From Tilletiaria anomala UBC 951 (Eukaryota > Basidiomycota > Exobasidiomycetes > Georgefischeriales > Tilletiariaceae): a DNA stretch of 64,000 nucleotides. The DNA lies in the NCBI RefSeq assembly GCF_000711695.1, contig NW_013546982.1, forward strand, positions 62,001-126,000, read 5' to 3'. The translations under genes and the position numbers were made by a program. Every line of letters starts with the position of its first letter. Position 1 is the first letter of the stretch. Below are positions 46,133 through 58,069 of this stretch, piece by piece. The notes under the pieces are model-generated. The model did no database searches. It was not told the DNA's origin and saw only the letters and a list, made by a program, of their open reading frames with translations.

Positions 46133-49100
46133 TCAAGCCGGGACAAGGGCCTTGCTCTTCTTCTGCTTCTTCCCTTGCACCGTTTCGTCCGGAAGTCCTG
46201 CTCTCGGCTCCGCGCTTTTCTTCTTCTGATTCTTTGGCGGCGGCCGCGAATCGTCCAAACCTTCCCCATGCTTGCGCTTCTGTCCAGCGAATTCGGAGCT
46301 TTGTAACTCCTTCCCATTGGCACCCTTGCCATTCTTTGTTGAAGCAGCACCAGCAGTATTTGAACCTGACAACACTGTCGAACCAGTAGGCGCCGCTACT
46401 GGCGCGACAAAGCGAATAGAAAGGATGCCCAGCAGCTGCTTCCACAACGAGCGCACGCTTGGTGAAGGAGCAAAGCGGCTGCTCGTCGCGAGCAAAGTGT
46501 CCACTTCGCGGAGCTTCTCAGTGTTCCACACACGAGCCAGCATATGCGCATGTCCTCCGCTGACGTGCACTTCTCCTTCGTCTTTGCTTGTGCTCCTGAT
46601 CTTCTCGTTGTCCTTCTCAGCGAGGTCTCCTGCCGAAGTGACGGCACGTTGGGTGATGCGCGCAGCTTGCATGCCGAATTTGAGCACTTCTTTCAAGCGA
46701 GCGGCGTTCATCGTCATCCCACCAGCAGCACTCTCACCCGCGCCCGCACTGTCGCCCTCGTCACTGGATGTACACGCTGCGCGCAGAGTTACAATAACCG
46801 TTCGCGCGACCTCAGGGAGGAACTCGAGCAGCTCCTTATTGTTTTTGTAAGCCTGGAGAGAGTTGGTCCGTTAGCCAACTCCTCAAGTTTCATTCCTGCT
46901 GAGCCTCGTGCGTACACTCACCTGCTGCGCTAACTGCGCCTGCTGTGTGACCATCGTCTGTAGCAGCTGGAAAGCCTGAACCTGTTTGAATGTCCCAGCG
47001 CCGAGACCAGGCCTGCATGCGGCCAGGATGCGATCGCGCAGAGTCCAGCTTACGGAAGGACAGCATTTGAAAGCGTCAGACACGAACACGGGCTTGACAG
47101 CGCTGCGCTTTCGTTCAACAAATTCGGCTAGAGTATCCGCATACACATCCGTGATGTCCGGCGCAATGTTGGCGTGATCATCCGAGGAGCCAAGCAATGC
47201 CTTAGTCAGGTAGAGATTCGCTGCAGAATGCAGAGGTGTCAAATGTGCATCTGCCCCTGACGCAGTCGAGGAGCGCGCCTCGGCATGGATGTACTTGAGC
47301 AGCTCCAGCGCTTCCGGTGTCTCCTCACGTGAAAGCGATACTACTTCCTTGGCCTTGCAGATGCGATTCTGCAGCAATCCGGCAGCCTTGTTGCGTAACT
47401 GCTGCTCGTCTTTCTGAGAATCCTTGACGAGCTGCAGAAGCGGCTTGAAGAGACGCAGCAGGAGAATGTTGCAGGCCTGCTTGCGCGCGAAGATGTCAAG
47501 GAGATCTAATAGCCGATTCTGGAAAGCCATGGCTTGAACCTTCGCATCTAAGAATAGAAGAGAAGTGTAAAAGCATTTCATGTCAGGAGGAAGAAATGAA
47601 CGAGCATAAGCACTCTTAGTCAACTTACTCTGCTCAGCTTTCTTGTTCGACGCTTGCAACTTGAAGATCTGTGCGAGCTTTTCGTCGAGTGCAAGCATCT
47701 GCTCGTCACCCAGGTCGGACACCTCGCTGCCAGAATCAGAGCTGTGATCGCCATCGCTGTCATTTTCACCATCGACATCCTCTGTATCAGCAATGTTGGC
47801 TTCCCGCAGCGCCGCCTGCACCTTTGCGCGGAACTCTTCGTTAACAACTTCAGCTACGTCTTCGTCTGCTTCATCTTCTTCGCTTTCTTCGAAGCTTGTG
47901 TCCGACGTCATCTCCGCAACCTCGATGGCGTCTGCAGGGAACATAGGTGCATTTTCTTCGTCGGACGCCTCCTCTTCCACTTCTCCCTCCGCACCGAGGT
48001 TGAATTGCTGCGATTGTCCAAAAATGGAGCTTGTCAGCAATACAAATCTAACAGCGTCAGACTAGTTCAAGGCGGCCACGCACCTCGATAATATGATCAA
48101 TAGCCGCAACGTCAATCAAGTCTGTTAATACTCCGAAAGCCTGCAAGGCAGCAGAGCGCAGAAATGCCGACGGCTGCTCGAGACAGCTGACGATGGCGTC
48201 AGTTAAGACCAGCGCAGAGCTGGGAGTCTCCTCGTCGCCTTGAAACTCCGGCACCAGGGCGGCATCTTTGCAATTAACGAGCGAGGTGAGCAAATCAGCT
48301 GTCGAATCCTCATATTTGTTCATGCTAGCACTGTAGAAAAATCCGGCGCATAGCAGAGCCTCAAGTACGCGCATGCGGGTCTCTTGGGCTCCATCCGAAT
48401 CTTTTCTGCTGCTAGCCGTTTTCCTCAAGGCCTCTATAGCAGTGTGTACGCTTTGCAACTGCTCGTCGAGCTGTGCGTCAAGCAGCCAATCGACATTCTT
48501 CTTGTCGCGCTTGAGACGATAAAACATGTCCACGGCGCTCGAGATCCAGCGCTCGCGGCCGCTCTTTACGCCCTGCGCCTTGTACGTCCTCGTCAAGCCA
48601 TTTGCGAGCACATCTTGTACTACTGTGGTGGTCTGGTCGTTGAGTTCGCCGAGGCAAGCGACAAAGCGCGATCTGCAGTGCTCTTGAAAATCGGCTGAGA
48701 AGGGCGGCATCGGAACAAGGGGAAGCTGGGTTGTGGATTTTTTCTGGCGACCGAACCCATGGGTGCACAGGAAATTGAGGATTGACTCGATGCAAGCTTC
48801 ATCCTTTTGAATGGCCGTTTGGCGAACGAGGATGTGCATCTGCTCCACTGCCCACTTTCGCCGCAAATCAATGGTGGCGCTCACATGCTGGTGTGGTCCA
48901 TCGTCACTTTCAGCTGGGCTTAAAGAGTCTTGGCCTTGAGGAGATTGACAAGCCATTTGGATAACGAAGTCCAAGTAATCCTTGGTGCTTTTCGTGTCCA
49001 TCTTGGCAAGCAGCCCTTCAACCGTCTTGGTACCAGTGAGTCGGTCAAAGTGCAAGCTTCCATATCTTCCGAGCAACTGCTTGATGAAGAGCAATGCTGT

Positions 49101-50642
49101 GCTCGGATTTGCGGTAGCAACTTCATGCAGAACCTCCATGGTTCGAACAGCGGCTGCGTGCAAAAATCGATCAGCCTTGCTGAGATGATTGATGCAGCTC
49201 CGCATGATATTGGACTGGAACAGGAGCTGCAAGTCAGTGATCTCAGCGCTGGCGGCTATCCGCACCAACGCCATCTGGAACACTTTGAAACCCCAGAGCT
49301 TGCGTTCCGATGACGCCGATGGAGCAAAAAGCTTTTCCTCGACTGCAACGCGGAAGAGTGTCGCGAAAGGCACGCGCTTAACTGCGGCAGCCGACGTGGG
49401 GCTTGCTGCATCCTCGCCAAAATAGATGTCGAAGATGACGTGCCATGCGAACGGGATCTCGGGGCGCCAGGTCCCTTGTGCTGCATCCGCATCCCCTGTC
49501 TCCAGGTCGGCGCCTTTATCTGCATCCCCGACCTCAGTGACAGCGCCGCCTTTGAGAATGCGAGCGATGATATCGACGTTGTCAGGATGTAGCGCTTGGT
49601 CAAATTTGAGAGGCGCCACTACCGCTTGCTTGGAGGAGTGGTCCGAAAAGTTTTCCTGCTGCATGTATAGCAGGACCGCGAGCTTATCCGCCGTTAGCAC
49701 CGCTTTTTTACCAGTCATTGGAGCAAGGATGAAGAGTTGCTCCCAAAGCCAGCGCACTGCTTCCCGCTTCTGCACTTTTGCGAGTGAGCAAGAGCGAAGC
49801 GATTTAAGTGATTGAATAATCACCCACGCACAGCTCTCTCGCAACCACACTTTCTTGGCAGCCACGGCCTGAAGGACATGAATGGCCCGTTGGAAAGCGC
49901 GCAAGTCTGTCGACTCCGATGAACTAGGCGCAGAGTGAGCAGCAGAAAACCCATTGGCCTGCGTGAAGAGCAACCCAGAAAGAACGAGCGAATGCACAGC
50001 GAAGACCTTTGCAAAAAGTCCATCTCGCTCTTCTTGTCCGCTGGCTTTGCCTTCAATCTTTGTGTAATGCAGTAGCAACGTGAGAACGTCATCTGGGCCT
50101 AGCAATCCAGAAGGTAGCTTGCAAAGTAGCTGATTCGGGGTAAAAGAGAGATCATTGTTATATGATTCTGTCGTGAGCGATGAGTTCTTTATTTCGAAAC
50201 TTCAAGCACGTCAACCCACTTCGGTCAAGGCCGTCGCAAAGCCGAGCCTGGACGACTGTCTTGGAGAGGCCAGTCCTCGGAGGAGTCTCTTGATTGCATA
50301 GCTAATTTCCGTGGGAATTTCCGTTTCTAGTACCAACTCGATCCTGGCAACTTGAGCTACGTCTGCTCTGAGGATTTCGTTATTCAAGCTCTTTGCAGTG
50401 GAGCAATCGGTCAAACTATCTTTGAACAAGCGAGCTTGAGGTGGCAACGCAGTAGATAGAGACGTTGCTTTCGGCTTGCCGTTGTCATGGGGCTCGGGAG
50501 CAGAATTTGAGACAGAATGCGCTTTGCTGGCATTTTCGCCTACAAGATGAAGAAGCTGGTCGACGAGTTGGCAAGAAGCGACTAACCGCTCGGACGGCTT
50601 GTCCGAGGCTAGCTTCCAGTAGAGCGGTAGCGTTCCAGTCAT
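46133..50642 (-). CDS. POL5: POL5/MYBBP1A-type rDNA transcription and ribosome factor
   Basis: Exons 50642-50220, 50129-48084, 48008-47639, 47547-46922 and 46852-46133 give 1,394 residues. The family (DNA polymerase phi, Pol5 in yeast, MYBBP1A in animals) is nucleolar and acts in rRNA production and 60S maturation. It looks like a B-family polymerase only by name. The protein is alpha-helical and HEAT-like. Supporting segments are YWKLASDKPSERLVASCQLV at the N-terminus, KRLLRGLASPRQSSRLGFA leading into LTELLCKLPS across intron 1, and KVQAMAFQNRLLDLLDIFAR after a long acidic block (about residues 830-930). The C-terminus is Lys-rich with nuclear-localisation patches (GQKRKHGE, KNQKKKS, GKKQKKSK). 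All four introns (69-91 nt) have good donors and the phases agree. An acidic block followed by a basic tail is typical of the family. Confidence 0.93.
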
Positions 50643-52139
50643 GACGGATAGCCTGTTCAGCTACAAGACCGGAGGGAGCTTCTCTGCCTCACAAAATCGA
50701 CTTTATCGAAGTTATGTAGCCAGCAGCATCCATCAAAGGCACACCCTGTCACAGAGATGACGACTGATTACTGATGAGCGATGAGCATTTGCTTGAGCAT
50801 TGAGGCGAGCACTGGAAAACCGCTGAGGCGAACTGAGGGAACTTGATCTCCCACACCAAGAAAAAAAAAGTTGGCGACGCGAGTTGATCTCTCGTCTCGT
50901 TACGGTTCGGTGCAACTCAATCTGCAATCATGCATGTCATTTTCATCCATGATTACAGATGGTATTATGTGGGGTTATCGAGAAATTTCATCATACTGAA
51001 TTTGGCGAAAATCAAGCAATAGAACCGAAAATGGCAAATCCCGGCTTCCGGGACAGGAACATCTGGCGTAACTTGTGAGAACCTCCATTCAGTCGACTCG
51101 GCCTCTCTCATGTGGGTGTTGATAGTAATGGCTACACCAGGAGATCGGAAACAACCCTAGAGCATATTGTGGTAATCGGATCAGGCCTGAGGGTATTTCA
51201 TCTTCAGACGTCTAATTCTTCCAGGTCGTTGGTTACTGCACGGTGCCAAATAAGTACTTAAATGCGTTGAGGTCAGATAAACTTCCATTGCCTCCTGCGA
51301 TCTACATCATAGGATTGATGACGACCAGACTCCTAGTATGCGGCGTGAGTAGCTCCTCAACCTGTCGTCTTACGACCTTGTCGCATGAAGCACTGCCGCA
51401 AATGATGCCAATTCCACCCGGTGTGGGGGGAGCAGACTTCCTGGTAGGCCGCGCACGCTAAGATCAATTGCTAGGATGCTAAGCTCGCAAATGGCGAGTG
51501 ATTAAGTGACAGTGACGACGGAGCGTACAGGCCACCCCTCCAACCCGCTTACTACATGGCAGCCGCATTTCGCATAGCATTTCTTGAGCTCAAGGGCGGC
51601 CCACTGATGCTTGCAGCAATTACCTGAGCCAATGAGATCCGTTATGCCTTTGAAGCTCTGGTTGTTGTCGGCGTTAGCGCCCAGGTTGCCACTGTAGGTA
51701 ATAGCATCATCATCCTGTCTGGTTCCGGAAATGAATTTGGCGCCCGCATTGGTAGCGCTCATTGAGCCAGAGAGCCTTGCTTGATTTTGGATATCTTCGG
51801 ATCCAGAGGAGCTACAATTAAACATTCTCTTTTGAGCAGTGTGTCTGATCGAAGTGTCCATGCTGCAAGCAATTTTGACGTGAATTCTGCGCCTGGCTTC
51901 GTATAGCGCCAGATCGCAATTGACCGCCCCTGTATGAATAACCTGGAGGAACTCATGGAGTACAAGGAAGTCAGTAGGCGGCACATGGAAGGATGGGCTG
52001 GAGTGAGGCCATTTTCATGGACCCAGTTTCCGCTACTATTCTTGCCAGATACCTGAGAATTGCCGGCATCCGTTGAATTAACCAATGTTATGCACATTCT
52101 CAGTCGTGCAACGAGGCAAAATGTAGTTTCAGACATCAC
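50643..52139. other. Intergenic, POL5 promoter side
   Basis: The part next to 50.64 kb should contain the POL5 promoter. Minus-strand frames at 51502-51984 (160 codons) and 51759-52139 (126 codons) overlap in different frames and match nothing known. They could be the distal part of the doubtful membrane-protein gene that follows. Confidence 0.4.
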
Positions 52140-53267
52140 CTATCTGAGAGGCGCCGTATAAAATAGAAAAAGGATGATATCACCTAGGCTTGTGCAGACA
52201 GGGAAGACAAAGAGCAGGAAACTCGGCCTGAGCAAGCACGAGATGTCCATATTGAAGTTTCCCACTTAACCTGCAAGGCAGCCCGGAAGAATGCGACCAA
52301 AGTTGCTGGCGGTGTCGAAGATGCTAGGGAATAAGCGCCTGCAAGAATGTGGTATAGAATGGTGAAGATTTCCAGGTAAGGTAACACATTGTAGATGCCG
52401 AGGAAGAGCTGCCAGTGGATGTGTCAGAGAAAAGAAGCATTTGGCACACAACGTAAGGAGCCATGCCAATGTCTAGCAACTCCGGAGCAAAAGAGTATTT
52501 TCACAGGTGCTTACAAGGTCTTCACCACGCGTGTGTGGTCCAGAAATACTCGAGTGGTATCCACCGGTTTGAACAGCCAAGTTTCGAATGCCCTGCCGCA
52601 ATAGAGCCCCAACATTAATATTAAGCAATACTCGAAGCTTCCAAGCCAAGAGCTCTCGCTGTAACCTTTGCCTTCCGAAATGCCTCTGGGCCGGAAAGTA
52701 GCTCTGAAAGACATCAACTAGTATTTAGGGAAGCCTAGATCAGCCGAGCCAATTCGAGGGATTGTGGAAGCAGTGAGAACTTACTGTTGACAAATCCAAA
52801 TAATGCAAGCGGCAGCGCACAGTTCTTCTTGTCTGCAAGGAAGTCTTGTGATGTGAGAGACAGGGAAGCACACGCTCCAATACATGCACCAAACCCCTCT
52901 AAATACCACCAACTATATCCTCAGACCTACTTCAGGGTAGGCAGGCTAGGGGAAGCGGGGACCTTGCTTTTCTCATCCTATCTCCATTTTCCACATCGTC
53001 ATCATCATCGGAGTGGTCAGGGCCTCTAGCTGAGGCAGCAAAAATGGAGTTTCCTTCATGCTCGGCATGTTGATTGTCAACATGTCGCTGCATTTCCACA
53101 TCGTCGACGATCGCAGGGTCCTGGCCGTTGACAATGTGATGGCCGCGAGCACTGTCCCTTACAGCACCAGGTCCTCTCTCTTGATCCAGACCTGAATGTA
53201 TTCTATACATTATCGCGGCACTATTTGGCGGTGTGGCGCCGCTGGCTTGCCTTGGAAATGTTGCCAT
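52140..53267 (-). pseudogene. Possible multi-pass membrane protein gene, intron-rich or decayed
   Basis: A start at 53267 opens a hydrophilic, acidic leader (GPDHSDDDDDVENGDRMRK). Further along the minus strand come hydrophobic, exon-like pieces: CALPLALFGFVN (about 52800), GSFEYCLILMLGLYCGRAFE (about 52600), LFLGIYNVLPYLEIFTILYH (about 52390) and FLLFVFPVCTSLGDIILFLF (about 52180). They are separated by splice-like signals, but I could not find a set of junctions that keeps one frame throughout. It may be an intact gene with very short exons, as in GPC1 here, or a relic. I do not recognise a family. Confidence 0.3.
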
Positions 53268-54013
53268 TTGACACAGTGTCGTGCGCCGATGTTATGCTCA
53301 CAGCAAATGAAGGCCACATGAACAATCGGAAGCTACGGCGCAGGATTCTGAACGATTTCCCAAGCAGCTAAGCAACTCGGGATCTACATTCAATCACAAC
53401 CACCAAGAGCAAGCAACAGCAGCAGCAGAAGCAGCGATATGCAAATGCCATGGCTTTGCTTCGGAGTGTTGGCTTCACCGTGGTCAGCGGCCAGCACAGA
53501 TTTTAGCTCCCAGTGCGGCGCAATAATCAAGTTGCATCTCTAAGAGAGTCGCAGAATCCACCCGGATTGGTGGCTTCAGGTATTCAAAATCGGTGAGATA
53601 CTCAGGACAAGATCTTTCGAACGCGATCAAATATCGTCCGAGGAGTTTCGGTGGTCGGTCTCTTGATTTGTCTCCTCTGTCTGGAGCAGCGGCAGCATAC
53701 AGCAGAGAGCAAGCCAACCCAGTGCCATCTACACGAGCCCTGGTGGCGTTCCATTTTATATCTAACGCAACAACTTGCTGCCTCATCGACTTCATCGTCT
53801 AGTCGCTCATTAGATAAACCTTGCTGCGAGTTTGGGAACTACTGCTTGTACGCCAAAGTTGAATGGGCATCCCGCTTTCGCCGGGAGACGAAGAGCCACC
53901 TGCAGATGCAACCGTCGATCTCTGTCTTCTCTGAAGCAGATAGAGGCTCAGTCTGTCGCTCGATTTGAGCGTTGCGGGCTAGCTGCAAGTGTCTTTGACC
54001 GCCACATTACACA
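53268..54013. other. Intergenic region
   Basis: This should hold the promoter of the plus-strand gene at 54014. A CAG/CAA-rich run lies at about 53407-53440. A 103-codon minus frame (53795-53484) is unfamiliar. Confidence 0.45.
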
Positions 54014-55486
54014 ATGAACGAGATGGAAGTCCTACCCGGCATGACTTGCCGCCCTTCTCTACTGCCACCTTCAGAACAACACACGGAAGCACACATGCAC
54101 CGACAAGTGCTTGCGGAGGACACGTATTCGGTAGATACATATTCTTGGAACAGGGCAAGGAAAAAGAGAAGATCCCCACATAATGACAGCGAAGCAAGCG
54201 ACGAGGATCTTGGCGGGCCATCAAGTGGACCTCTCTCGCCAAATGTGGGTATCTGTTGATGCAAAACACGCTCGGCCCTGCGTTGACACTTTGGAATGCA
54301 GAAACGCATACACGTCGAAAACAGCACGGCTCAAATCTGCCACCCTAGTGGCGTTTCAGTCAGTTCTGCATGGTCGCCCCGATTTTCCACGATCGATACT
54401 GACCTACCCAGCATGCAGATTGCGGTTAACCCGTCTCATAATGCACGAACGCAGCCTCTTCCACATGCAGCCCCAGCAAATCCCACACCCAACTCTGTCA
54501 CTCCTTCGACATCGTTTGAGGACGATTACGAACTACAACGTTTGCGCTTAAGTAGTCCATCCTCCACGCTGAGCAGCACCTCACCATACCTGGGACAGGT
54601 TGCACAATGGCAGCAACGATCGCAAAGCGACGTCAGCGTCATTATGTTCTCGAATGCTGAAGGTGGCCCAGATATGAGCGCAGATTCGATGCTAGGCATA
54701 CAGGGACAAGGCTCAGCAGCTCATCCCAGGTATGCGTTCTCGCACTCTACAACCAGAGTAACAACCACTGCCATAACCGACCCGGCACCTTCAGCAATGC
54801 GTCTGCAACAAAGCGACCGCATCAATGGACACGGACTCGCCTACACGCCCATCATACCGTCTCCGCTCTCAAGGAAGAGGGCTATTACCGGTAACAGCGA
54901 CAGTGTCATTGGGTCGCCACATTATCACATATCAGTGGTTCATCGAAGCGGCGGCATGTTCAATGGAATAGCGGGCAACATGAATGCAAACGAACCGCCC
55001 CATCTCGGTTCGCATCTTTCTACTGTAGCACGAGAGCGCAGGGCTGGCAGCTCCGGCTCGTTGAACAGCTGCTCGTCAAGCATGGCCGTCGACGGCGCAA
55101 GTCCGAGTTCGCACGGAGACAGGCTTGGCCAGCGGGATAGCGATATTGACATGATGGCAGAGCATGCAAGCCCGCAGGGGACAGGAATGGCCCAAGGCAC
55201 AGCGCCAGGCTCAGAGGTGGGTGCTTCGAGCGCTATCAAAGGACGCACGAGGACGGCCTGCAGCTCGCCGGGCCTCGTGTCGAGCGGTCCAGCAGGTGGG
55301 AAGCAGATGCTCAGGTTCACCCTGGGCTACAGAGACGACTGCGAGCTTTGCCGGGCGAGAAGTGAGTGCTTGCTTCAGCTGCATTTAAGGAATGGGAAGA
55401 TTCTCTGTTGGCATCACCGCATACTCACTTGAATTCCAGTACCAGGACACTTTACGCACGTCGTACGCTCAACAGAAGGGGGCTGA
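54014..55486 (+). CDS. Disordered protein with C-terminal C-x2-C motif
   Basis: Exons 54014-54244, 54302-55361 and 55440-55486 give 445 residues. The introns are 57 and 78 nt, both in the right phase. Exon 1 carries a basic patch RARKKRRSP followed by acidic serines, which looks like a nuclear-localisation signal next to a CK2-type site. The middle is Ser/Pro/Gly-rich and apparently unstructured. The last 30 residues are different in character: LRFTLGYRDDCELCRARIPG followed by HFTHV. The pattern of GYR-x2-C-x2-C-R with a Pro-Gly-His is what a small conserved metal-binding or docking motif would look like, and I believe similar ends occur in other fungal proteins, though I cannot name the family. 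The second intron falls inside this motif, which supports the model because the motif is only complete after splicing. Confidence 0.7.
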
Positions 55487-55720
55487 GCACTGGCGACGAC
55501 GCGACGTGAGACAAGAAAGCGGAGCAACAAGAACGCAGAGAATCGCAACAACTCACATGACAGGGGCTACGCCACAGCGCATCAGATGTATTTCAACATT
55601 CAGACAAAAAATTCAGGAAACCGCGGTTTCAATCAGTTGTACAGTAATGTATTCCTTGCATCACGATTGAATCTTGCAAAAAAGTACATTATCTATAGCT
55701 AGGATTCGTGTAGCAAGCGC

Positions 55721-57052
55721 TCAAAGCAGGCCTTTGAATGGGTCCATTTTCGCTCCTTGGACGGCAGGAGCCTTCTTTTGCGACGCTGTGCTGCCAAAGC
55801 TATATGAAGCAAGCAGCGCGTCAAACCCGGCACCAGCTCTGCTTTTACCATGGGACACAAGGCAAACAGCAATGCTTGATGCCTGCTTGGCGCGCGCCGA
55901 GTGTGAAGCGCTTGCCAAGCCACCAAGGATGAGCGACCGCAAATCGTCGGCGCTCAGCGGCTTGCTGTCCGCTGGCTTGCTTGCAGCCACAGAGCCTACA
56001 CTGAATCCAGGTACAGGTCCCAGCGCGGCAACACCGGCTTTGGCAGGCTTGAATGATCCATTAGGGCTGTTGACCTTGCCAAGGAACGCGAGGACATCAC
56101 CTTTGGTAAGCATGCCACGCACACCTGTACCCTTGATGCTCAACGCATCGCTCGAGGAAACATGGTTCTCTGCCAGCAGCCGCGCAACCGATGGGAAAAT
56201 AGGACCAGTGATCTGCAGAGCGGCATGCGATGCAGATGATGACGCGGGTGCTGAGGGTTGCGTGGGTTGAGAGGACGACTGTGCTAAAGATGATGATGAA
56301 GACCGGTCGGTTGAATCGTGCTCATCTTTCGAAACCGGCATTTCTGCCAGCGAGGAGTCTTCTGCAGGTGCTTCGAGATTTGAAATGTCGTCTCCTTCTT
56401 CGGCGAGCAGCGCGATCGTCTTGCCTACTTTTACATCCTTGGCTCCATTTTGGATCTAAAGGAGGTGGGTTTGAGTCTCTGCGCGAAGACCGGGGCGCAA
56501 GCTGGCAAACCTTCACTCACGATGATTTTCCCAAGCACCCCATCCTCTTGTGCTTCGACATCCATGGTTGCCTTGTCAGTTTCCTGAGGCATTGCGAGAG
56601 ATTTAGCATTGCTGGCACTTGGGCTTCAGTCGACATCCGAATAGCTCACTATTTCCAAGAGGACATCTCCAGCACTGAATTTGCTTCCTTCTTTGACTTT
56701 CCAGTTTGCGATTCCGCCCTCCGTCATTCTAAAGGATACAATCAAGACTGACTTAGCGCTCTGTAATTGCTCAGCACAGAGGTTGCAGCTCACGTCGGAC
56801 TCATTGCCGGCATAGCGAATTTGGTGATGACATGTCGTTGCGAGGTCGATGCGAAACCTGTTGAGGGGAACACGCGCGTAACAGAGCAGTAGGAAAGTCG
56901 GGCTTTCAATCTATGGCCAGCAAGACACATCAAGGAACCATTGCTGTCTTTCCTTACCTCGAACTGCGCACGATGGGCCATGATGGAGGGAAAGGCAGCA
57001 GCCAGACTGGCTCAGCTGCCGCAAAAGGCTCGTAAAGCTTCTCGCCGCCATT
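55721..57052 (-). CDS. PDX1: Pyruvate dehydrogenase complex protein X (E3-binding protein)
   Basis: Exons 57052-56958, 56910-56794, 56728-56650, 56583-56521 and 56455-55721 give 362 residues. Pdx1 anchors dihydrolipoamide dehydrogenase (E3) to the E2 core of the mitochondrial pyruvate dehydrogenase complex. The presequence is classic (MAARSFTSLLRQLSQSG, basic and amphipathic). The lipoyl domain runs from FAMPAMSPTMTEGGIANWKV with the lipoylated lysine in EIETDKATMDVEAQ (Lys101). A Ser/Pro linker and the E3-binding domain (PSVARLLAENHVSSSDALSI, then GVRGMLTKGDVLAFLG, about 200-245) follow. No acetyltransferase catalytic domain or its HxxxD motif is present, which separates it from E2. The 47-nt first intron was chosen because it alone links the presequence to the lipoyl frame. 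A start at 56981 without that intron is the alternative and gives a poorer presequence. Confidence 0.92.
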
Positions 57053-58069
57053 TTTACTTGACAGAGTGCGCAGCTTTCTCTGATATATCTGCGTACGAGC
57101 TCACAGGCAGCGCAGACAACGAACAGAGATCATTTGCACGATCCTTTCAGGCCAGTCGTGAAAGGTGGTGACCAAACCTGGAAGTATTCCTGCTGGCAGC
57201 TGGATCACCACAGGTGATGGCAAGCGGTGTACCCAACCGAAACTTGGCAGCCTCATGGCTTTGGGAAAAGACACCGACCCGGAAGTCAAACATTCACAAA
57301 TTCTCGGCGACTTTTGAATGGCCAATTTTGGGTCTTAAATTCAGTGCAACCTCTTAAAAGCGTTAAAGACATCCAAAAGTCGGGGCGGTTGCCTGCCACA
57401 CTGCCACACCATATAGGGTTGCGTGGTGAGGCTTTGACGGTTCTTTGGAAAAGGCTTGGGCCCCGTTCCGCTCCAACTTTCGGCGCCTGCTCACTGTGCC
57501 CACAGCAACCCTGATTTTTGGCTTCACCACCTTGCCGACATTCCCACTCCGTTGGAACGCTGTAGAAAGCTGGAACCTAGCAGACATGCGGCTTTGGGAT
57601 CCATGAATAGGACGAATAACCAACAATGGTCGCGTCGGGGCTAGATTATGGGAGAAGGACGTTGCAAAGCCGTTCCAACACCATGGGTGACGGAAGAGGA
57701 GCAGACAGGAAAGGGCTGCCGTAGAGTGCAAGGGTCAAATAGACAGTGTGCATCTTGTAGACGGCGAAGGCAAGCGCGTCGGAGTGGTAAAGGCAACAGT
57801 CAGGGTTGCTGCGGGCATAGTGAGCAGGCGCTGAACGTTGGAGCGGAACGGGGCCCAAGCTTTTTCCAAAGAACCGTCAAAGCCTCACCACGCAAAACCT
57901 ATCCGGTGTGGCAGCCAACCACCGAAAGTCGGAGATACGGACCAAGCAAGAAATGTCCATCTCTCTGTCTTCCGGCTTATTTGCGTATGTACGGAGCCTC
58001 TCCCCTGTACGAATAATTTTCTCAAACGAAGCCCTCATCCACCTCAAAGTGACATCAGTTGATCCAAAG
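57053..58069. promoter_or_regulatory. Divergent PDX1 / HIS3 intergenic region
   Basis: PDX1 and HIS3 start 1,017 bp apart and point away from each other, so both promoters lie here. More than half of the interval is filled by a foldback-like element (57377-57934), leaving about 135 bp for the proximal HIS3 promoter and about 320 bp for that of PDX1. Confidence 0.6.
57377..57934. mobile_element. Foldback / MITE-like element with ~150-bp inverted arms
   Basis: The left arm (about 57377-57530) and right arm (about 57785-57934) are reverse complements. Over the 95-bp core (57421-57515 against 57900-57806) I count only about five differences, most of them transitions. The outer parts (AAGTCGGGGCGGTTGCC against the complement of GGCAGCCAACCACCGAAAGTC) are less alike. 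The centre of about 250 bp has no transposase-like frame. The design matches a non-autonomous terminal-inverted-repeat or foldback transposon. No clear target-site duplication could be seen. An inverted duplication without transposition is the alternative. Confidence 0.7.

Noticed and set aside
56790-56981. PDX1 start at 56981 without an intron
   Set aside because: It gives a leader with acidic residues near the start, whereas the 57052 start with a 47-nt intron gives a typical mitochondrial presequence and keeps phase.
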